This document shows positions 44,032 to 53,023 of a stretch of DNA of 64,000 bases, piece by piece (position 1 is the first letter of the stretch; every line of letters starts with the position of its first letter). This DNA comes from Pseudomonas sp. UBA1879. Its GTDB lineage: Bacteria; Pseudomonadota; Gammaproteobacteria; Pseudomonadales; Pseudomonadaceae. The stretch is taken from NCBI RefSeq assembly GCF_002338065.1, contig NZ_DDHJ01000018.1:49647-113646 (forward strand), read 5' to 3'. The notes beneath the pieces were generated by a model. The model saw only the letters and a list, made by a program, of their open reading frames with translations. It was not told the origin of the DNA and searched no databases. The position numbers were made by a program, and so were the translations under genes.

Positions 44032-45048
44032 GTGAATCTGCTGACAAAAACACGCCTGTCACTCCTGCTGGCTTCGATGGCCCTGTCCGGAATGGCACAC
44101 GCTACGGACGTCACTGGTGCTGGTTCGAGCTTCGTGTTCCCAGTCATCTCCAAATGGGCGACCGAGTACAGCGCAAAGTCCGGCAACAAGGTGAACTATC
44201 AGTCCATCGGTTCGGGCGGCGGTATCGCTCAGATCAAAGCAGCCACCGTTGATTTCGGTGCTTCCGATGCCCCTCTGAAAGCCGAAGACTTGCAGGCCGC
44301 CGGCCTGGGTCAGTTCCCGAGCGTGATCGGCGGTATTGTTCCCGTCATCAACGTTGAAGGCATCGAAACCGGCAAGCTGGAACTGAGCGGCAAAGTCCTG
44401 GCTGACATCTTCCAGGGCAAAATCACCAAGTGGAACGATCCAGCGATCGCTGCGCTGAACAAAGGCCTGAAACTGCCAGAAACCGCGATCACCGTGGTTC
44501 ATCGTTCGGACGGTTCGGGCACCTCCTTCAACTTCACAAACTACCTGAGCAAAGTCAGCCCTGACTGGAAAGCCGGTCCAGGCGAAGGTTCTGCCGTTCA
44601 GTGGCCAGTCGGTGTGGGTGGCAAGGGTAATGAAGGTGTGGCGGCTTACGTGAAGCAGATCAAGGGTTCGATCGGCTACGTTGAATTCGCCTACGCCAAG
44701 ACCAACAACATCTCCTACGCCAAGCTGGAAAACGCTGCCGGCAAGACCGTTGAGCCTAGCGCCAAAGCGTTCGCCGCTGCCGCCGCTACCGCTGACTGGG
44801 CAAGCGCCAAGGACTTCAACCTGATCATGACCAACGCCCCGGGCGCTGACGCATGGCCAATCACCGCGACTACCTGGATCATCATGTACAAGCAGCCGAA
44901 GAAGGCTGAAGAAAGCAAAGCCGCTTTCGACTTCTTCAAATGGTCCCTGGAAAACGGCCAGGCTCAAGCCGAGTCCCTGGAGTACGTGCCACTGCCGAAA
45001 GAGCTGGTCAGCAAGATCGAAGACTACTGGAAGGCCGAGTTCAAGTAA
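44032..45048 (+). CDS. pstS: PstS, periplasmic phosphate-binding protein
   Basis: This 338-residue protein starts at GTG 44032 with GAGG upstream. A signal peptide (about 1-24, ending AHA) precedes the PstS domain: TGAGSSFVFPVISKW, SIGSGGGIAQI, FGASDAPL, VVHRSDGSGTSFNFT and GNEGVAAYVKQIKGSIGYVEF. These are the phosphate-contacting loops. It is the first gene of pstSCAB and lies behind a Pho box, so it should be induced by phosphate starvation. Confidence 0.96.
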   Translation: MNLLTKTRLSLLLASMALSGMAHATDVTGAGSSFVFPVISKWATEYSAKSGNKVNYQSIGSGGGIAQIKAATVDFGASDAPLKAEDLQAAGLGQFPSVIGGIVPVINVEGIETGKLELSGKVLADIFQGKITKWNDPAIAALNKGLKLPETAITVVHRSDGSGTSFNFTNYLSKVSPDWKAGPGEGSAVQWPVGVGGKGNEGVAAYVKQIKGSIGYVEFAYAKTNNISYAKLENAAGKTVEPSAKAFAAAAATADWASAKDFNLIMTNAPGADAWPITATTWIIMYKQPKKAEESKAAFDFFKWSLENGQAQAESLEYVPLPKELVSKIEDYWKAEFK

Positions 45049-45071
45049 CAACTCGACGTTATCCGGCTAAT

Positions 45072-45099
45072 CCCTGTCACCGAGCGCTCGGTGACAGGG
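45072..45099 (+). terminator. 28-base perfect palindrome between pstS and pstC
   Basis: CCCTGTCACCGAGC is followed at once by its reverse complement GCTCGGTGACAGGG, then TTTCCTT. As RNA this gives a very stable hairpin 20 bases after the pstS stop. It probably acts as a partial terminator or 3'-end protector that lets pstS be expressed more strongly than pstCAB. Confidence 0.75.
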
Positions 45100-45121
45100 T
45101 TTCCTTGCGAGTGGACCCACC

Positions 45122-46117
45122 ATGACTGAGAACACCCAATATATGTCCGCTGTGATTCCGGATGTGACATCCGAGAGCGAAAAACGCGCGGCCCGCGATC
45201 ACCGACACGACGCCTGGTTCCGGCGCATCATGTTCGGCGCGGCTCTGTTGGTGCTGCTGTTGCTGGCGTGCATCGCCGGCTCGACGCTTTGGGGCGGCGC
45301 CCTGGCGTTCAAAACCTTTGGTTTCGAATTTCTTACCAGTACCGAATGGGACGCGGTGAACGGCCATTTCGGTGCATTGGTGCCGATTTACGGCACGCTG
45401 GTCACGTCCTTTCTCGCATTGCTGATCGCCGTTCCGGTGAGCTTCGGCATCGCGATTTTTCTGACTGAAGTAGCGCCGCCATGGCTGCGCACACCGATTG
45501 CTTCCGCCGTGGAACTGCTGGCGGGTATTCCTTCGATCATTTACGGCATGTGGGGGTTGTTCGTCTTTGGCCCGTTCATGGCCGCCTACCTGGCCCCCTG
45601 GATTAACGACTACCTCGGCGCCTTGCCGCTGATCGGTCCGATCTTCCAGGGGCCGCCGCTGGGCATCGGCATGCTGACGGCCGGTATCGTGCTGGCGATC
45701 ATGATCATCCCGTTCATTACCTCGGTCATGACCGAAGTGTTCCGCACCGTCCCGGTCGCCCTGAAAGAGTCGGCCTACGCGTTGGGCGGCACCACCTGGG
45801 AAGTGGTCTGGGACATCGTCTTGCCGTACACCCGCACGGCGGTGGTCGGCGGTGTGTTCCTCGGACTGGGCCGGGCTTTGGGCGAAACCATGGCGGTCAC
45901 CTTCGTGCTGGGTAACGCCCATCAGTTCTCCGCATCGCTGATGATGCCGAGCAGTTCGATCGCCTCGGTGATCGCCAACGAATTCAGTGAGGCGTACACC
46001 GACCTGCATCGCTCGTCGCTGATCGCGCTGGGCTTCCTGCTGTTCGTCGTCACCTTCATCGTGCTGGCCATCGCCCGCCTGATGCTGTCCCGTCTGTCGC
46101 GCAAGGAGGGTGTATGA
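45122..46117 (+). CDS. pstC: PstC, phosphate ABC transporter permease
   Basis: This 331-residue permease has six membrane helices and the PstC motifs VSFGIAIFLTEVAP, ELLAGIPSIIYGMWGLF, the EAA-type loop ALKESAYALGGTTWEVVW and GRALGETMAVTFVLGN. It is the compact E. coli-type form, much shorter than the long PstC found in the main Pseudomonas pst operon. It overlaps pstA by four bases. Confidence 0.94.
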   Translation: MTENTQYMSAVIPDVTSESEKRAARDHRHDAWFRRIMFGAALLVLLLLACIAGSTLWGGALAFKTFGFEFLTSTEWDAVNGHFGALVPIYGTLVTSFLALLIAVPVSFGIAIFLTEVAPPWLRTPIASAVELLAGIPSIIYGMWGLFVFGPFMAAYLAPWINDYLGALPLIGPIFQGPPLGIGMLTAGIVLAIMIIPFITSVMTEVFRTVPVALKESAYALGGTTWEVVWDIVLPYTRTAVVGGVFLGLGRALGETMAVTFVLGNAHQFSASLMMPSSSIASVIANEFSEAYTDLHRSSLIALGFLLFVVTFIVLAIARLMLSRLSRKEGV

Positions 46118-46992
46118 GCAAGGCCGACAACGAAAACCTGTACCGCATGCGGGCATTGAAAAACAAGCTCGCGATGGTCCTGAGCTGCGGTGCGACCGTC
46201 TTCGGTCTGCTGTGGCTGGTGTGGATTCTGATCACCACCGTCGTCAACGGATTCCAGGCGTTGAACCTGCGCCTGTTCACTGAAATGACCCCGCCGCCCG
46301 GCGCGGAGGGCGGTCTGGCCAACGCCTTTTACGGCAGCTTCCTGATGTCGGGTCTCGGCCTGCTGATCGGCACACCGATCGGGCTGATGGCGGGTATCTG
46401 GCTCGCGGAATTCGCGCGTCACAGCAAACTCGGCAATGCGGTGCGCTTCATCAATGACATTCTGCTGTCGGCCCCGTCCATCGTGCTTGGCCTGTTTGTC
46501 TACACTGCAGTGATCCTGCCGATCAGCGCCGTGACCGATCATCGCGTGGGCTTCTCGGCGTTTGCCGGTGCGCTGGCGCTGGCCTTGCTGGTGATTCCGG
46601 TGGTGGTCCGCACCACCGATGAAATGCTCCAACTGCAACCGGCAACCATGCGTGAAGCGGCGCTGGCACTGGGTGTGCCGCAATGGAAACTGACCCTGCA
46701 AATCGTCCTGCGTGCCGCCCGTGCCGGTGTGGTCACTGGCATCCTCTTGGCCTTGGCGCGCATCACTGGCGAAACTGCGCCGCTGCTGTTCACGGCGTTC
46801 GGCAACCAGTTCTGGAGCGGTGATCTGCTCAAGCCGATCGCCAGCATTCCGGTCGTGATCTTCCAGTACGCCATGAGCCCTTTCGATGACTGGCACTCTC
46901 TGGCCTGGGCCGGTGCCCTGATCATGACGCTCTTCGTATTGGTGCTGAGCCTCAGCTCCCGTCTCATTCTTCTGCGCAATAAGGCGTCCTGA
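46114..46992 (+). CDS. pstA: PstA, phosphate ABC transporter permease
   Basis: This 292-residue second permease has about six membrane helices and the PstA motifs NAFYGSFLMSGLGLLIGTP, INDILLSAPSIVLGLF, the EAA loop REAALALGVPQWKLTLQIVL and ITGETAPLLFTAFGN. It starts with ATGA over the pstC stop, and its own stop codon shares its last base with the pstB start (TGATG). This also is the short form. Confidence 0.94.
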   Translation: MSKADNENLYRMRALKNKLAMVLSCGATVFGLLWLVWILITTVVNGFQALNLRLFTEMTPPPGAEGGLANAFYGSFLMSGLGLLIGTPIGLMAGIWLAEFARHSKLGNAVRFINDILLSAPSIVLGLFVYTAVILPISAVTDHRVGFSAFAGALALALLVIPVVVRTTDEMLQLQPATMREAALALGVPQWKLTLQIVLRAARAGVVTGILLALARITGETAPLLFTAFGNQFWSGDLLKPIASIPVVIFQYAMSPFDDWHSLAWAGALIMTLFVLVLSLSSRLILLRNKAS

Positions 46993-47771
46993 TGAACAAC
47001 CTTTCCCTCGCCGACGAAAAAACCAAAATCCAGGTTCGCAACCTCGATTTCTACTACAACGGCCACCAGTCGTTGAAGAACATCAACATGACGATTCCCG
47101 AGAAGCGCATCACCGCGATCATCGGGCCATCGGGCTGCGGCAAGTCGACCATGCTGCGGGTGTTCAACCGCATCTATTCGATGTACCCGAAGCTGGAAGC
47201 CAAAGGTGAAGTGTTGCTCAACGGCGAAAACATCCTCGCCCCAGGCTACTCGATGAACCGCCTGCGCAGCCATGTCGGCATGGTGTTCCAGAAGCCGGTG
47301 CCGTTCCCGATGACCATCAAGGACAACATCTCCTACGCCGTGAAACACCACGAGCGGCTGAACCGTCGCGAGATGGAAGAACGAGTGGAAGAAGCCCTGC
47401 GCGGCGCGGCATTGTGGGATGAGGTCAAGGACAAGCTGGACAAGAACGCTCAGGGTCTTTCCGGGGGGCAGCAACAGCGTCTGTGCATCGCCCGCACCAT
47501 CGCCCTGCGCCCGCAAGTGCTGCTACTGGATGAGCCGACCTCGGCCCTCGACCCGATCTCGACCGGTCGTATCGAACAGCTGATCACCGAGCTTAAGGAG
47601 CAGTTCACCGTGGTCATCGTGACTCACAACATGCAACAGGCGGCACGCTGCTCGGACTACACCGCGTTCATGTTCCTCGGCGAGCTGATCGAACACGGCG
47701 ACACCGATACGATCTTCACCAAGCCGACCAAGACCCAGACCGAAGACTACATCACCGGTCGTTTCGGCTGA
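46992..47771 (+). CDS. pstB: PstB, phosphate transporter ATPase
   Basis: This 259-residue ABC ATPase has Walker A GPSGCGKST (45-53), the PstB-typical FNRIYSMYPKL segment, Q-loop FQKPVPFPMT, signature LSGGQQQRLCIA, Walker B VLLLDEPTSALD and the switch HNMQQAARC. The neighbours make it the energiser of PstCA. No phoU follows; instead a REP array and an unrelated LysR gene on the other strand are next, so negative signalling would rely on a PhoU elsewhere. Confidence 0.96.
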   Translation: MNNLSLADEKTKIQVRNLDFYYNGHQSLKNINMTIPEKRITAIIGPSGCGKSTMLRVFNRIYSMYPKLEAKGEVLLNGENILAPGYSMNRLRSHVGMVFQKPVPFPMTIKDNISYAVKHHERLNRREMEERVEEALRGAALWDEVKDKLDKNAQGLSGGQQQRLCIARTIALRPQVLLLDEPTSALDPISTGRIEQLITELKEQFTVVIVTHNMQQAARCSDYTAFMFLGELIEHGDTDTIFTKPTKTQTEDYITGRFG

Positions 47772-47785
47772 TCAGCTGACAGCGG

Positions 47786-48072
47786 TGAAGCAGCACCTGT
47801 GTGAGCCAGTCTCTCGGACAGGTTTTCTGCTTTACCCGAACAGGCGATCCCCCGCGATCCAGTGCGGGAGCCGGCTTGCTGGCGAAAGCCGATGAAGCAG
47901 CACCTGTGTGAGCCAGTCTCTCAGGCAGGTTGTCTGCTTCACCGGAACATCCGATGCCCCGCGATCCACTGTGGGAGCCGGCTTGCTGGCGAAAGCGAGC
48001 GTTCAGACACTTCGATTTGGCTGACACCGCGCTTTCGTCGGAACGCCGCGCGCAGCAAGCCGGCTCCCACGC
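47786..48072. repeat. 107-bp tandem duplication carrying REP elements, plus a third inverted copy
   Basis: Units at 47786-47892 and 47893-47999 are almost identical (TGAAGCAGCACCTGTGTGAG ... GGGAGCCGGCTTGCTGGCGA). A third REP element in the opposite orientation is at 48049-48072 (AGCAAGCCGGCTCCCACGC). The block spans the gap between pstB and the LysR gene. Confidence 0.85.
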
Positions 48073-48075
48073 ATT

Positions 48076-49008
48076 TCAGCCCAGTGCCACAGGCGGGATC
48101 GTACTGTAATCCCCCATGAACTGCTCCAGCCGCTTGCGCAGCCAGCGTTCCGCCGGGTCGGTGTCCATCACGCTCAGCCAGACCATCGACAGCTCCAGAT
48201 TGGGCGTCATGAACGGCAGCGGCTCGCCCCTCAACAACCCCGCATCGACCATCGCGTGAGTCAGGTGGTCCGGCAGATTGCACAACAGATCGGTCCCGGC
48301 CATCAGCGCGGGGAGGGTGCTGTATTGCGGCACCGACAGCACCGCCTTGCGTTTGCGCCCGATCGCCGCCAGCCATTCATCGGCAAAGCTCGAAATGTTC
48401 GCGACGTGGGAGACCACGACATGGGGACGCGAGCAGTACTCGTCCAGCGTCAACGGCGCGGTCGAATCGTCGGCCCGCACCACCATCGGTTGCACGCTGC
48501 GCAGCAACTTGCGCTTGGCGTTGGCTGGCAGCTCGCGGGTCAAGCAGACGCCGACCGTGATCTCGCCGGACATGAGCAATTCCGAGACGTTCCAGTAGCT
48601 GACCTGCTGAATGACGATCACCACGCCCGGCGCCTCCTCGCGGATAGCGCGTAGCAGGGGGGGCAACAGGCTGTATTCGACATCGTCCGAGAGTCCGATG
48701 CGAAATGTCATGTCGCTGCTGGCGGGGTCGAAATCCCGGGTCAGGCTCAGCGCCACGGACATCGCGTCCAGGGCGGGGGAGAGGTGATGGATGATTTCGT
48801 TGGCCCGCGCCGTGGGTTCCATGCGATGCCCGACGCGGATGAATAACGGGTCGTTGAACAGCGCACGTAGCCGATTGAGGGCAGCGCTGATGGTGGGCTG
48901 GCCGAGGAACAGTTTTTCCGCGGCCCGGGTCACGTTGCGCTCTTGCATCAACGTCTCGAACACCACCATCAGGTTGATGTCGGCCTTGCGCAGTTCGTTG
49001 CGATTCAT
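48076..49008 (-). CDS. LysR-family transcriptional regulator
   Basis: This 310-residue regulator has a helix-turn-helix of the NodD/SyrM-like subgroup (RKADINLMVVFETLMQERNV, FLGQPTISAALNRLRALFND) and an effector domain. It is encoded opposite to pst and divergent from the short-chain dehydrogenase gene 372 bases away, which it may control. No effector is apparent. Confidence 0.88.
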   Translation of the reverse strand: MNRNELRKADINLMVVFETLMQERNVTRAAEKLFLGQPTISAALNRLRALFNDPLFIRVGHRMEPTARANEIIHHLSPALDAMSVALSLTRDFDPASSDMTFRIGLSDDVEYSLLPPLLRAIREEAPGVVIVIQQVSYWNVSELLMSGEITVGVCLTRELPANAKRKLLRSVQPMVVRADDSTAPLTLDEYCSRPHVVVSHVANISSFADEWLAAIGRKRKAVLSVPQYSTLPALMAGTDLLCNLPDHLTHAMVDAGLLRGEPLPFMTPNLELSMVWLSVMDTDPAERWLRKRLEQFMGDYSTIPPVALG

Positions 49009-49380
49009 ACCTGATCCCCGTTACCCGACATTCGTCACCCTGCTCGACAGCCTGCGAAATGATGACCGGCAGTTTATGAAGCGCTGTCGCCCGCCGTCCA
49101 GCGTAACCGTATGTTTCGCAAACGGGCCGGTTAATCAGGGCCATGGCCCTCATTTTCAACGCGCCGCAGAGGGACCGCCTGATGCGAGCCTCTGTAGGAG
49201 TGGGCTAGCTCACGAGGCGGCCGGGACATCCGCCTTGTGCGTGCAGTCAGTTCAGCCGCATTCGTGAGCACGCTCATACCTGCGGCGTTGCGTCGTTTTC
49301 TGAACCAGGTGCAGCCTCACTGAACTTCCATCCAGCCCCATCAGTCAGCATTGAAACGCTCATCTGAGGCTCGACATTCC
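49009..49380. other. divergent intergenic region with REP-like pair
   Basis: The region contains the palindrome AGGGCCATGGCCCT near 49137-49150 and a degenerate REP pair at 49192-49218 (TGTAGGAGTGGGCTAGCTCA...) and 49259-49285. The promoters of the LysR and dehydrogenase genes must be here, but I could not define them. Confidence 0.5.
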
Positions 49381-50181
49381 ATGCAGATTTCTTTGAAAGG
49401 CCAGGTCGCATTGGTGACCGGGGCCAGTTCCGGTCTGGGTTTAAGTGCGGCACGTGGGCTGGCAGCGTCCGGGGCGGCCGTGGTGGTCAACTATCATTCG
49501 CACCCTGAGCCCGCGCAAAAACTGGTGGACGACATTTTGAAAGATGGTGGCCAGGCCGTCGCCGTTCGCGCCGACGTGTCGAAAGAGGACGAGGTCGACG
49601 CGTTGTTCGCCGAAACCCTCAAAGCATTCGGTCGCCTGGACATCCTCGTGGCCAACTCTGGCCTGCAAAAAGATGCGCCCATCGCCGAACTCAGTCTTGA
49701 CGATTGGAATACCGTGATCAACGTCAACCTGACCGGGCAATTTCTTTGCGCCCGTGCGGCGTTGCGCCAATTCGCCAGGCAGCAGATCCGCCCCGACATC
49801 TCCCGCGCTCTGGGCAAGATCATCCACATGAGCTCGGTGCATCAGGTCATCCCGTGGGCCGGTCACGTCAATTACGCCGCTTCCAAGGGCGGCATCGACC
49901 TGCTCATGCGCAGCATCGCCCAGGAAGTCGGTGAGCAGCGCATCCGCGTCAACAGCATTGCACCGGGGGCCATCCGCACGGCGATCAACACCAAGGCCAC
50001 CAGCGGCGACGCCGAACAGAAGCTGCTGAAGCTGATTCCGTATGGCCGCGTGGGCGAGGCAGAAGACGTCGCCAATGCGGTGGTCTGGCTGGCGTCCGAC
50101 GCCTCCGATTACGTCCACGGCACGACCTTGTTCATCGACGGCGGCATGAGCCTGTACCCGGAGTTCCGCGACAATGGCTGA
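49381..50181 (+). CDS. short-chain dehydrogenase/reductase (glucose-dehydrogenase-like)
   Basis: This 266-residue classical SDR has the cofactor motif TGASSGLG (13-20), NSG in place of the common NAG, the catalytic Ser in MSSVHQ, NYAASKGG (Tyr/Lys) and PGAIRT. VNYHSHP after the second strand suggests NADP preference. It resembles glucose 1-dehydrogenases. GAGG lies upstream of ATG 49381. Its end overlaps the GH15 gene by eight bases, which suggests a joint role in glucan or glucose metabolism. Confidence 0.87.
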   Translation: MQISLKGQVALVTGASSGLGLSAARGLAASGAAVVVNYHSHPEPAQKLVDDILKDGGQAVAVRADVSKEDEVDALFAETLKAFGRLDILVANSGLQKDAPIAELSLDDWNTVINVNLTGQFLCARAALRQFARQQIRPDISRALGKIIHMSSVHQVIPWAGHVNYAASKGGIDLLMRSIAQEVGEQRIRVNSIAPGAIRTAINTKATSGDAEQKLLKLIPYGRVGEAEDVANAVVWLASDASDYVHGTTLFIDGGMSLYPEFRDNG

Positions 50182-52021
50182 GCATTCCCCCCTGCAACCC
50201 CACTCCCGCGACGAGCCGCAGAATGCCATCGAGAACCACGGCATCATCGGCGACATGCGCAGCGCGGCGCTGGTGGCAGACACGGGCAGCATCGACTTCT
50301 GCTGCTGGCCGGACTTCGACAGCCCGAGCATTTTTACCGCGTTGCTCGACACGCCCGACGCCGGGATTTTTCAGCTGTCGCCGATTCTGCCCGACGCCCG
50401 CCGTCAACAACTCTACCTGCCTGAAACCAACGTGCTGATGACCCGCTGGATCGCCAAGGATGCGGTGGTGGAAGTCACCGACTTGATGCCCATCGCCGAT
50501 GAAGTCGATGATCTGCCCCGCCTGGTTCGGCGGATTCACGTGCGCCACGGCACCACCCAAGTGCGCATGCTGTGCCGCGTCCGCCACGACTACAGCCGCG
50601 CCGATACCACTGCGCAAATGGACGGCAAAGACGTTCGCTTCCAGGCTCAGGGCCACCCGGCCATGCGCCTGTGCGCCACGGTTGATCTGGCGCTGGAGGG
50701 CCACGCCGCCGTTGCCGAATTCGAGATGAAGCAGGGCGACATCGTCGAATTCATGCTCGGCGGTGCGGATGACGAAAACGTGCGTGCCACGCAGTGCGAT
50801 TGTGACCTCAAAAGCACCGTCGATTACTGGCAGCACTGGAGTCGTCACTCCAACTACCGCGGTCGCTGGCGCGAAACGGTCAACCGCTCCGCGCTTGCGC
50901 TCAAACTTCTGACCTCACGCAAACACGGGGGCATCGTTGCTGCAGCGACTTTCGGCCTGCCGGAAGAAGAGGGCGGCGAGCGCAATTGGGATTACCGCTA
51001 CACCTGGATCCGCGACGGCTCATTCACGGTTTACGCCTTCATGCGCCTTGGCTACACCGCCGAGGCCAATGCCTTCATGCAGTGGGTGCGCGAGCGCATG
51101 GGCGACTGCTGCGACGAATCCACGAAGCTCGGCATTCTTTATTCCCTTGCTGGTCAAGAAGAGCTGCCCGAAGAACACCTGCCGCACCTCGCCGGCTACG
51201 GCGGCGCAACCCCGGTGCGCATCGGCAACGAGGCCTACAAACAGACGCAACTGGACATCTATGGCGAGCTGCTCGACGCCGTGTACTTGGCCAATAAATA
51301 CGGGGAAGCGATCTCCCACGAAGGCTGGAAACACGCCACGCGCCTGGTCGACCAATTGTGCGAAAACTGGCGCAGCAAAGACGTCGGCATCTGGGAAATG
51401 CGCGGCGACGATCAGCATTTTCTGCACTCGCGGCTGATGTGCTGGGTCGCGCTGGATCGCGCCCTGCGTCTGTCGTTCAAACGGTCGCTGCCTGCACCCT
51501 TCGAGCGCTGGACCAAGGAGCGCCAGGCGATCCACGACGACATCTGGGAAAACTTCTGGGACCACGACCTCGGGCATTTCGTCCAGCACAAAGGCAGCAA
51601 AAACCTCGACGCCTCGATGCTGCTCATGCCGCTGGTGCGGTTCGTCGGCGCCAGCGACCCGAAATGGCTGTCGACCCTCGACGCCATCGAACGCGCGCTA
51701 GTGCGCGACGGCATGGTCTTCCGCTACCGCAACGATGATGAATACGGCGATGGCCTCGACGGCGAAGAAGGCGCTTTTGTCGCCTGCTCGTTCTGGTACG
51801 TCGAATGCCTGGCACGGGCCGGACGCGTTGAACAGGCGCATCTGGAATTCGAACAACTGCTGCGCTACGCCAACCCGCTGGGCCTCTACGCTGAAGAATT
51901 CGACACCCACGGCCACCACCTCGGCAACACCCCGCAAGCTTTAAGTCACCTGGCGCTCATCAGCGCCGCCACCTTCCTCGACCGCAAACTCGAAGGCAGC
52001 CAGACCCTCTGGCAGCCCTGA
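50174..52021 (+). CDS. glycoside hydrolase family 15 protein (glucoamylase/trehalase-like)
   Basis: This 615-residue protein has an N-terminal beta domain (NAIENHGIIGDMRSAALVADTG, FCCWPDFDSPSIF) and a catalytic alpha/alpha toroid with NWDYRYTWIRDGSF, a GH15 hallmark. NLDASMLLMPLVRF and EEGAFVACSFWYVECLARAG near the end are typical too. No signal peptide is seen, so it would act on an internal alpha-glucan or trehalose. Its 3' part is duplicated as a fragment at 53024-53330, about 1.4 kb downstream. Confidence 0.9.
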   Translation: MAEHSPLQPHSRDEPQNAIENHGIIGDMRSAALVADTGSIDFCCWPDFDSPSIFTALLDTPDAGIFQLSPILPDARRQQLYLPETNVLMTRWIAKDAVVEVTDLMPIADEVDDLPRLVRRIHVRHGTTQVRMLCRVRHDYSRADTTAQMDGKDVRFQAQGHPAMRLCATVDLALEGHAAVAEFEMKQGDIVEFMLGGADDENVRATQCDCDLKSTVDYWQHWSRHSNYRGRWRETVNRSALALKLLTSRKHGGIVAAATFGLPEEEGGERNWDYRYTWIRDGSFTVYAFMRLGYTAEANAFMQWVRERMGDCCDESTKLGILYSLAGQEELPEEHLPHLAGYGGATPVRIGNEAYKQTQLDIYGELLDAVYLANKYGEAISHEGWKHATRLVDQLCENWRSKDVGIWEMRGDDQHFLHSRLMCWVALDRALRLSFKRSLPAPFERWTKERQAIHDDIWENFWDHDLGHFVQHKGSKNLDASMLLMPLVRFVGASDPKWLSTLDAIERALVRDGMVFRYRNDDEYGDGLDGEEGAFVACSFWYVECLARAGRVEQAHLEFEQLLRYANPLGLYAEEFDTHGHHLGNTPQALSHLALISAATFLDRKLEGSQTLWQP

Positions 52022-52041
52022 CCCTCATAAGGAGCAATCAC

Positions 52042-52251
52042 ATGACCCATAAATTCAAGAAAGGCGATCACGTACGTTGGAACTCCGATGTCGGGCATGT
52101 TGAAGGTGTCGTCACCAAGGTGCATACCAAAGATGTGGAGTTTATGGGCAAGCATCGCCCTGCCTCGAAGGAGGAGCCGCAGTATGAGGTGAAGAGCAAC
52201 AAGACCGGGCACTTGGCGCTGCATAAGGAGGGGGCGTTGGAGAAGGCCTGA
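52042..52251 (+). CDS. DUF2945 (hypervirulence-associated, Tudor-like) protein
   Basis: This 69-residue protein matches DUF2945: KFKKGDHVRWNSDVGHVEGV, KASKEEPQYEVKS-type core and a C-terminal TGHLALHKEGAL. The fold is a small SH3/Tudor-like barrel. The molecular role is unknown; the family is often found near stress genes. AAGGAG lies before ATG 52042, 21 bases after the GH15 stop. A decayed copy of its 3' half is present at 53327-53421. Confidence 0.88.
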   Translation: MTHKFKKGDHVRWNSDVGHVEGVVTKVHTKDVEFMGKHRPASKEEPQYEVKSNKTGHLALHKEGALEKA

Positions 52252-52304
52252 TCCAGCGCTGTCTTCATACTCTCTGTGCTCCGGATCTGAAACTGCCAGC
52301 GCGA

Positions 52305-52411
52305 ATTTACTACACAACTCAAACGTCCTTCCTTTGAGCAGCCAGCTCGCCTTAGCCGGGCGCAGGGCGCTGTTAGGGTAGGCAGTCAGCGATGAGCGCG
52401 CCTTCCGAAGC
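52305..52411 (-). pseudogene. fragment of the DUF2723 membrane-protein gene (3' part)
   Basis: This stretch (ACGTCCTTCCTTTGAGCAGC, then GCTCGCCT..GGCGCAGGGCGC and GCGATGA..GCGCCTTC) is clearly similar to 55985-56080 in the intact gene at 55854-57278, including orientation. It marks a partial duplication. The start codon of the next gene lies inside it. Confidence 0.75.
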
Positions 52412-52799
52412 ACAAGACCTGAGCCGAAACTCCCCGCAAGCGGGAGGGCGAACGTACTCGGAGAACTATAAGGACATGGTGTTAGCGACATGCATCACCA
52501 CTGCGTATAAAGCAAGTCCCGCTGTCGTCAAAGACGCGGGCAGCAGCGTAAGCGCATTGCGCGACTGGACGCATTACGACATGGACCAAGCCACGTCTGC
52601 CGTTCCCGAGTTGGTAAGCGATTACTTGAATCGGGATTATCACAACCCTGTTGTGGAGTCAGAAGTGAAGGGTGTTCGTTTCGATCTGCTCAAGTGCCTG
52701 GACCTGTACCACAGCGAAGCACTCGATGAGCAGGTGAGGCGATTGGTTTTTGATCACGACAACACTTACCGACAGGATAATCCTGCGCCTGAACAATGA
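52392..52799 (+). CDS. Tai4-like type VI amidase immunity protein, orphan and without signal peptide
   Basis: From residue 20 on, the 135-residue product fits the Tai4 family: RTYSENYKDMVLATCITTAY, GSSVSALRDWTHYDM, NPVVESEVKGVRFDLLKCLDLYHSEALDEQV and a DNTYRQD end, with Cys34 and Cys102 conserved. Tai4 proteins normally carry a signal peptide and block the Tae4 peptidoglycan amidase in the periplasm. Here the first 19 residues are polar and derived from the flanking gene fragment, so export should fail. No Tae4 gene is nearby. Confidence 0.72.
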   Translation: MSAPSEAQDLSRNSPQAGGRTYSENYKDMVLATCITTAYKASPAVVKDAGSSVSALRDWTHYDMDQATSAVPELVSDYLNRDYHNPVVESEVKGVRFDLLKCLDLYHSEALDEQVRRLVFDHDNTYRQDNPAPEQ

Positions 52800-52960
52800 G
52801 CCGCGCTTGAAGGGGTAGCCTTGGCGAGCGGCTGACAGGAAACCCTATAGAAGCGAACACACTCACGAGAAGCGGTACATCTGATGCTGTTTCTTAAGAT
52901 GCACCGCTGCATTGCGAACGAATGCGCTCCTTACAGGGGCGCTTTGCTCTTCTAACCGTT

Positions 52961-53023
52961 TTATTTCACCCGCAACTCATACCCCACCGGCAACGTCTCC
53001 AGCGCAGAGCGCTCACCGATCAT
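52961..53023 (-). pseudogene. 63-bp copy of the 3' end of the DUF2723 gene
   Basis: TTATTTCACCCGCAACTCAT and the next 43 bases match 55854-55916 with only a few differences, including the stop codon. At 53023 the similarity ends and GH15 sequence begins, with CAT and TCG shared at the junction. Confidence 0.85.
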
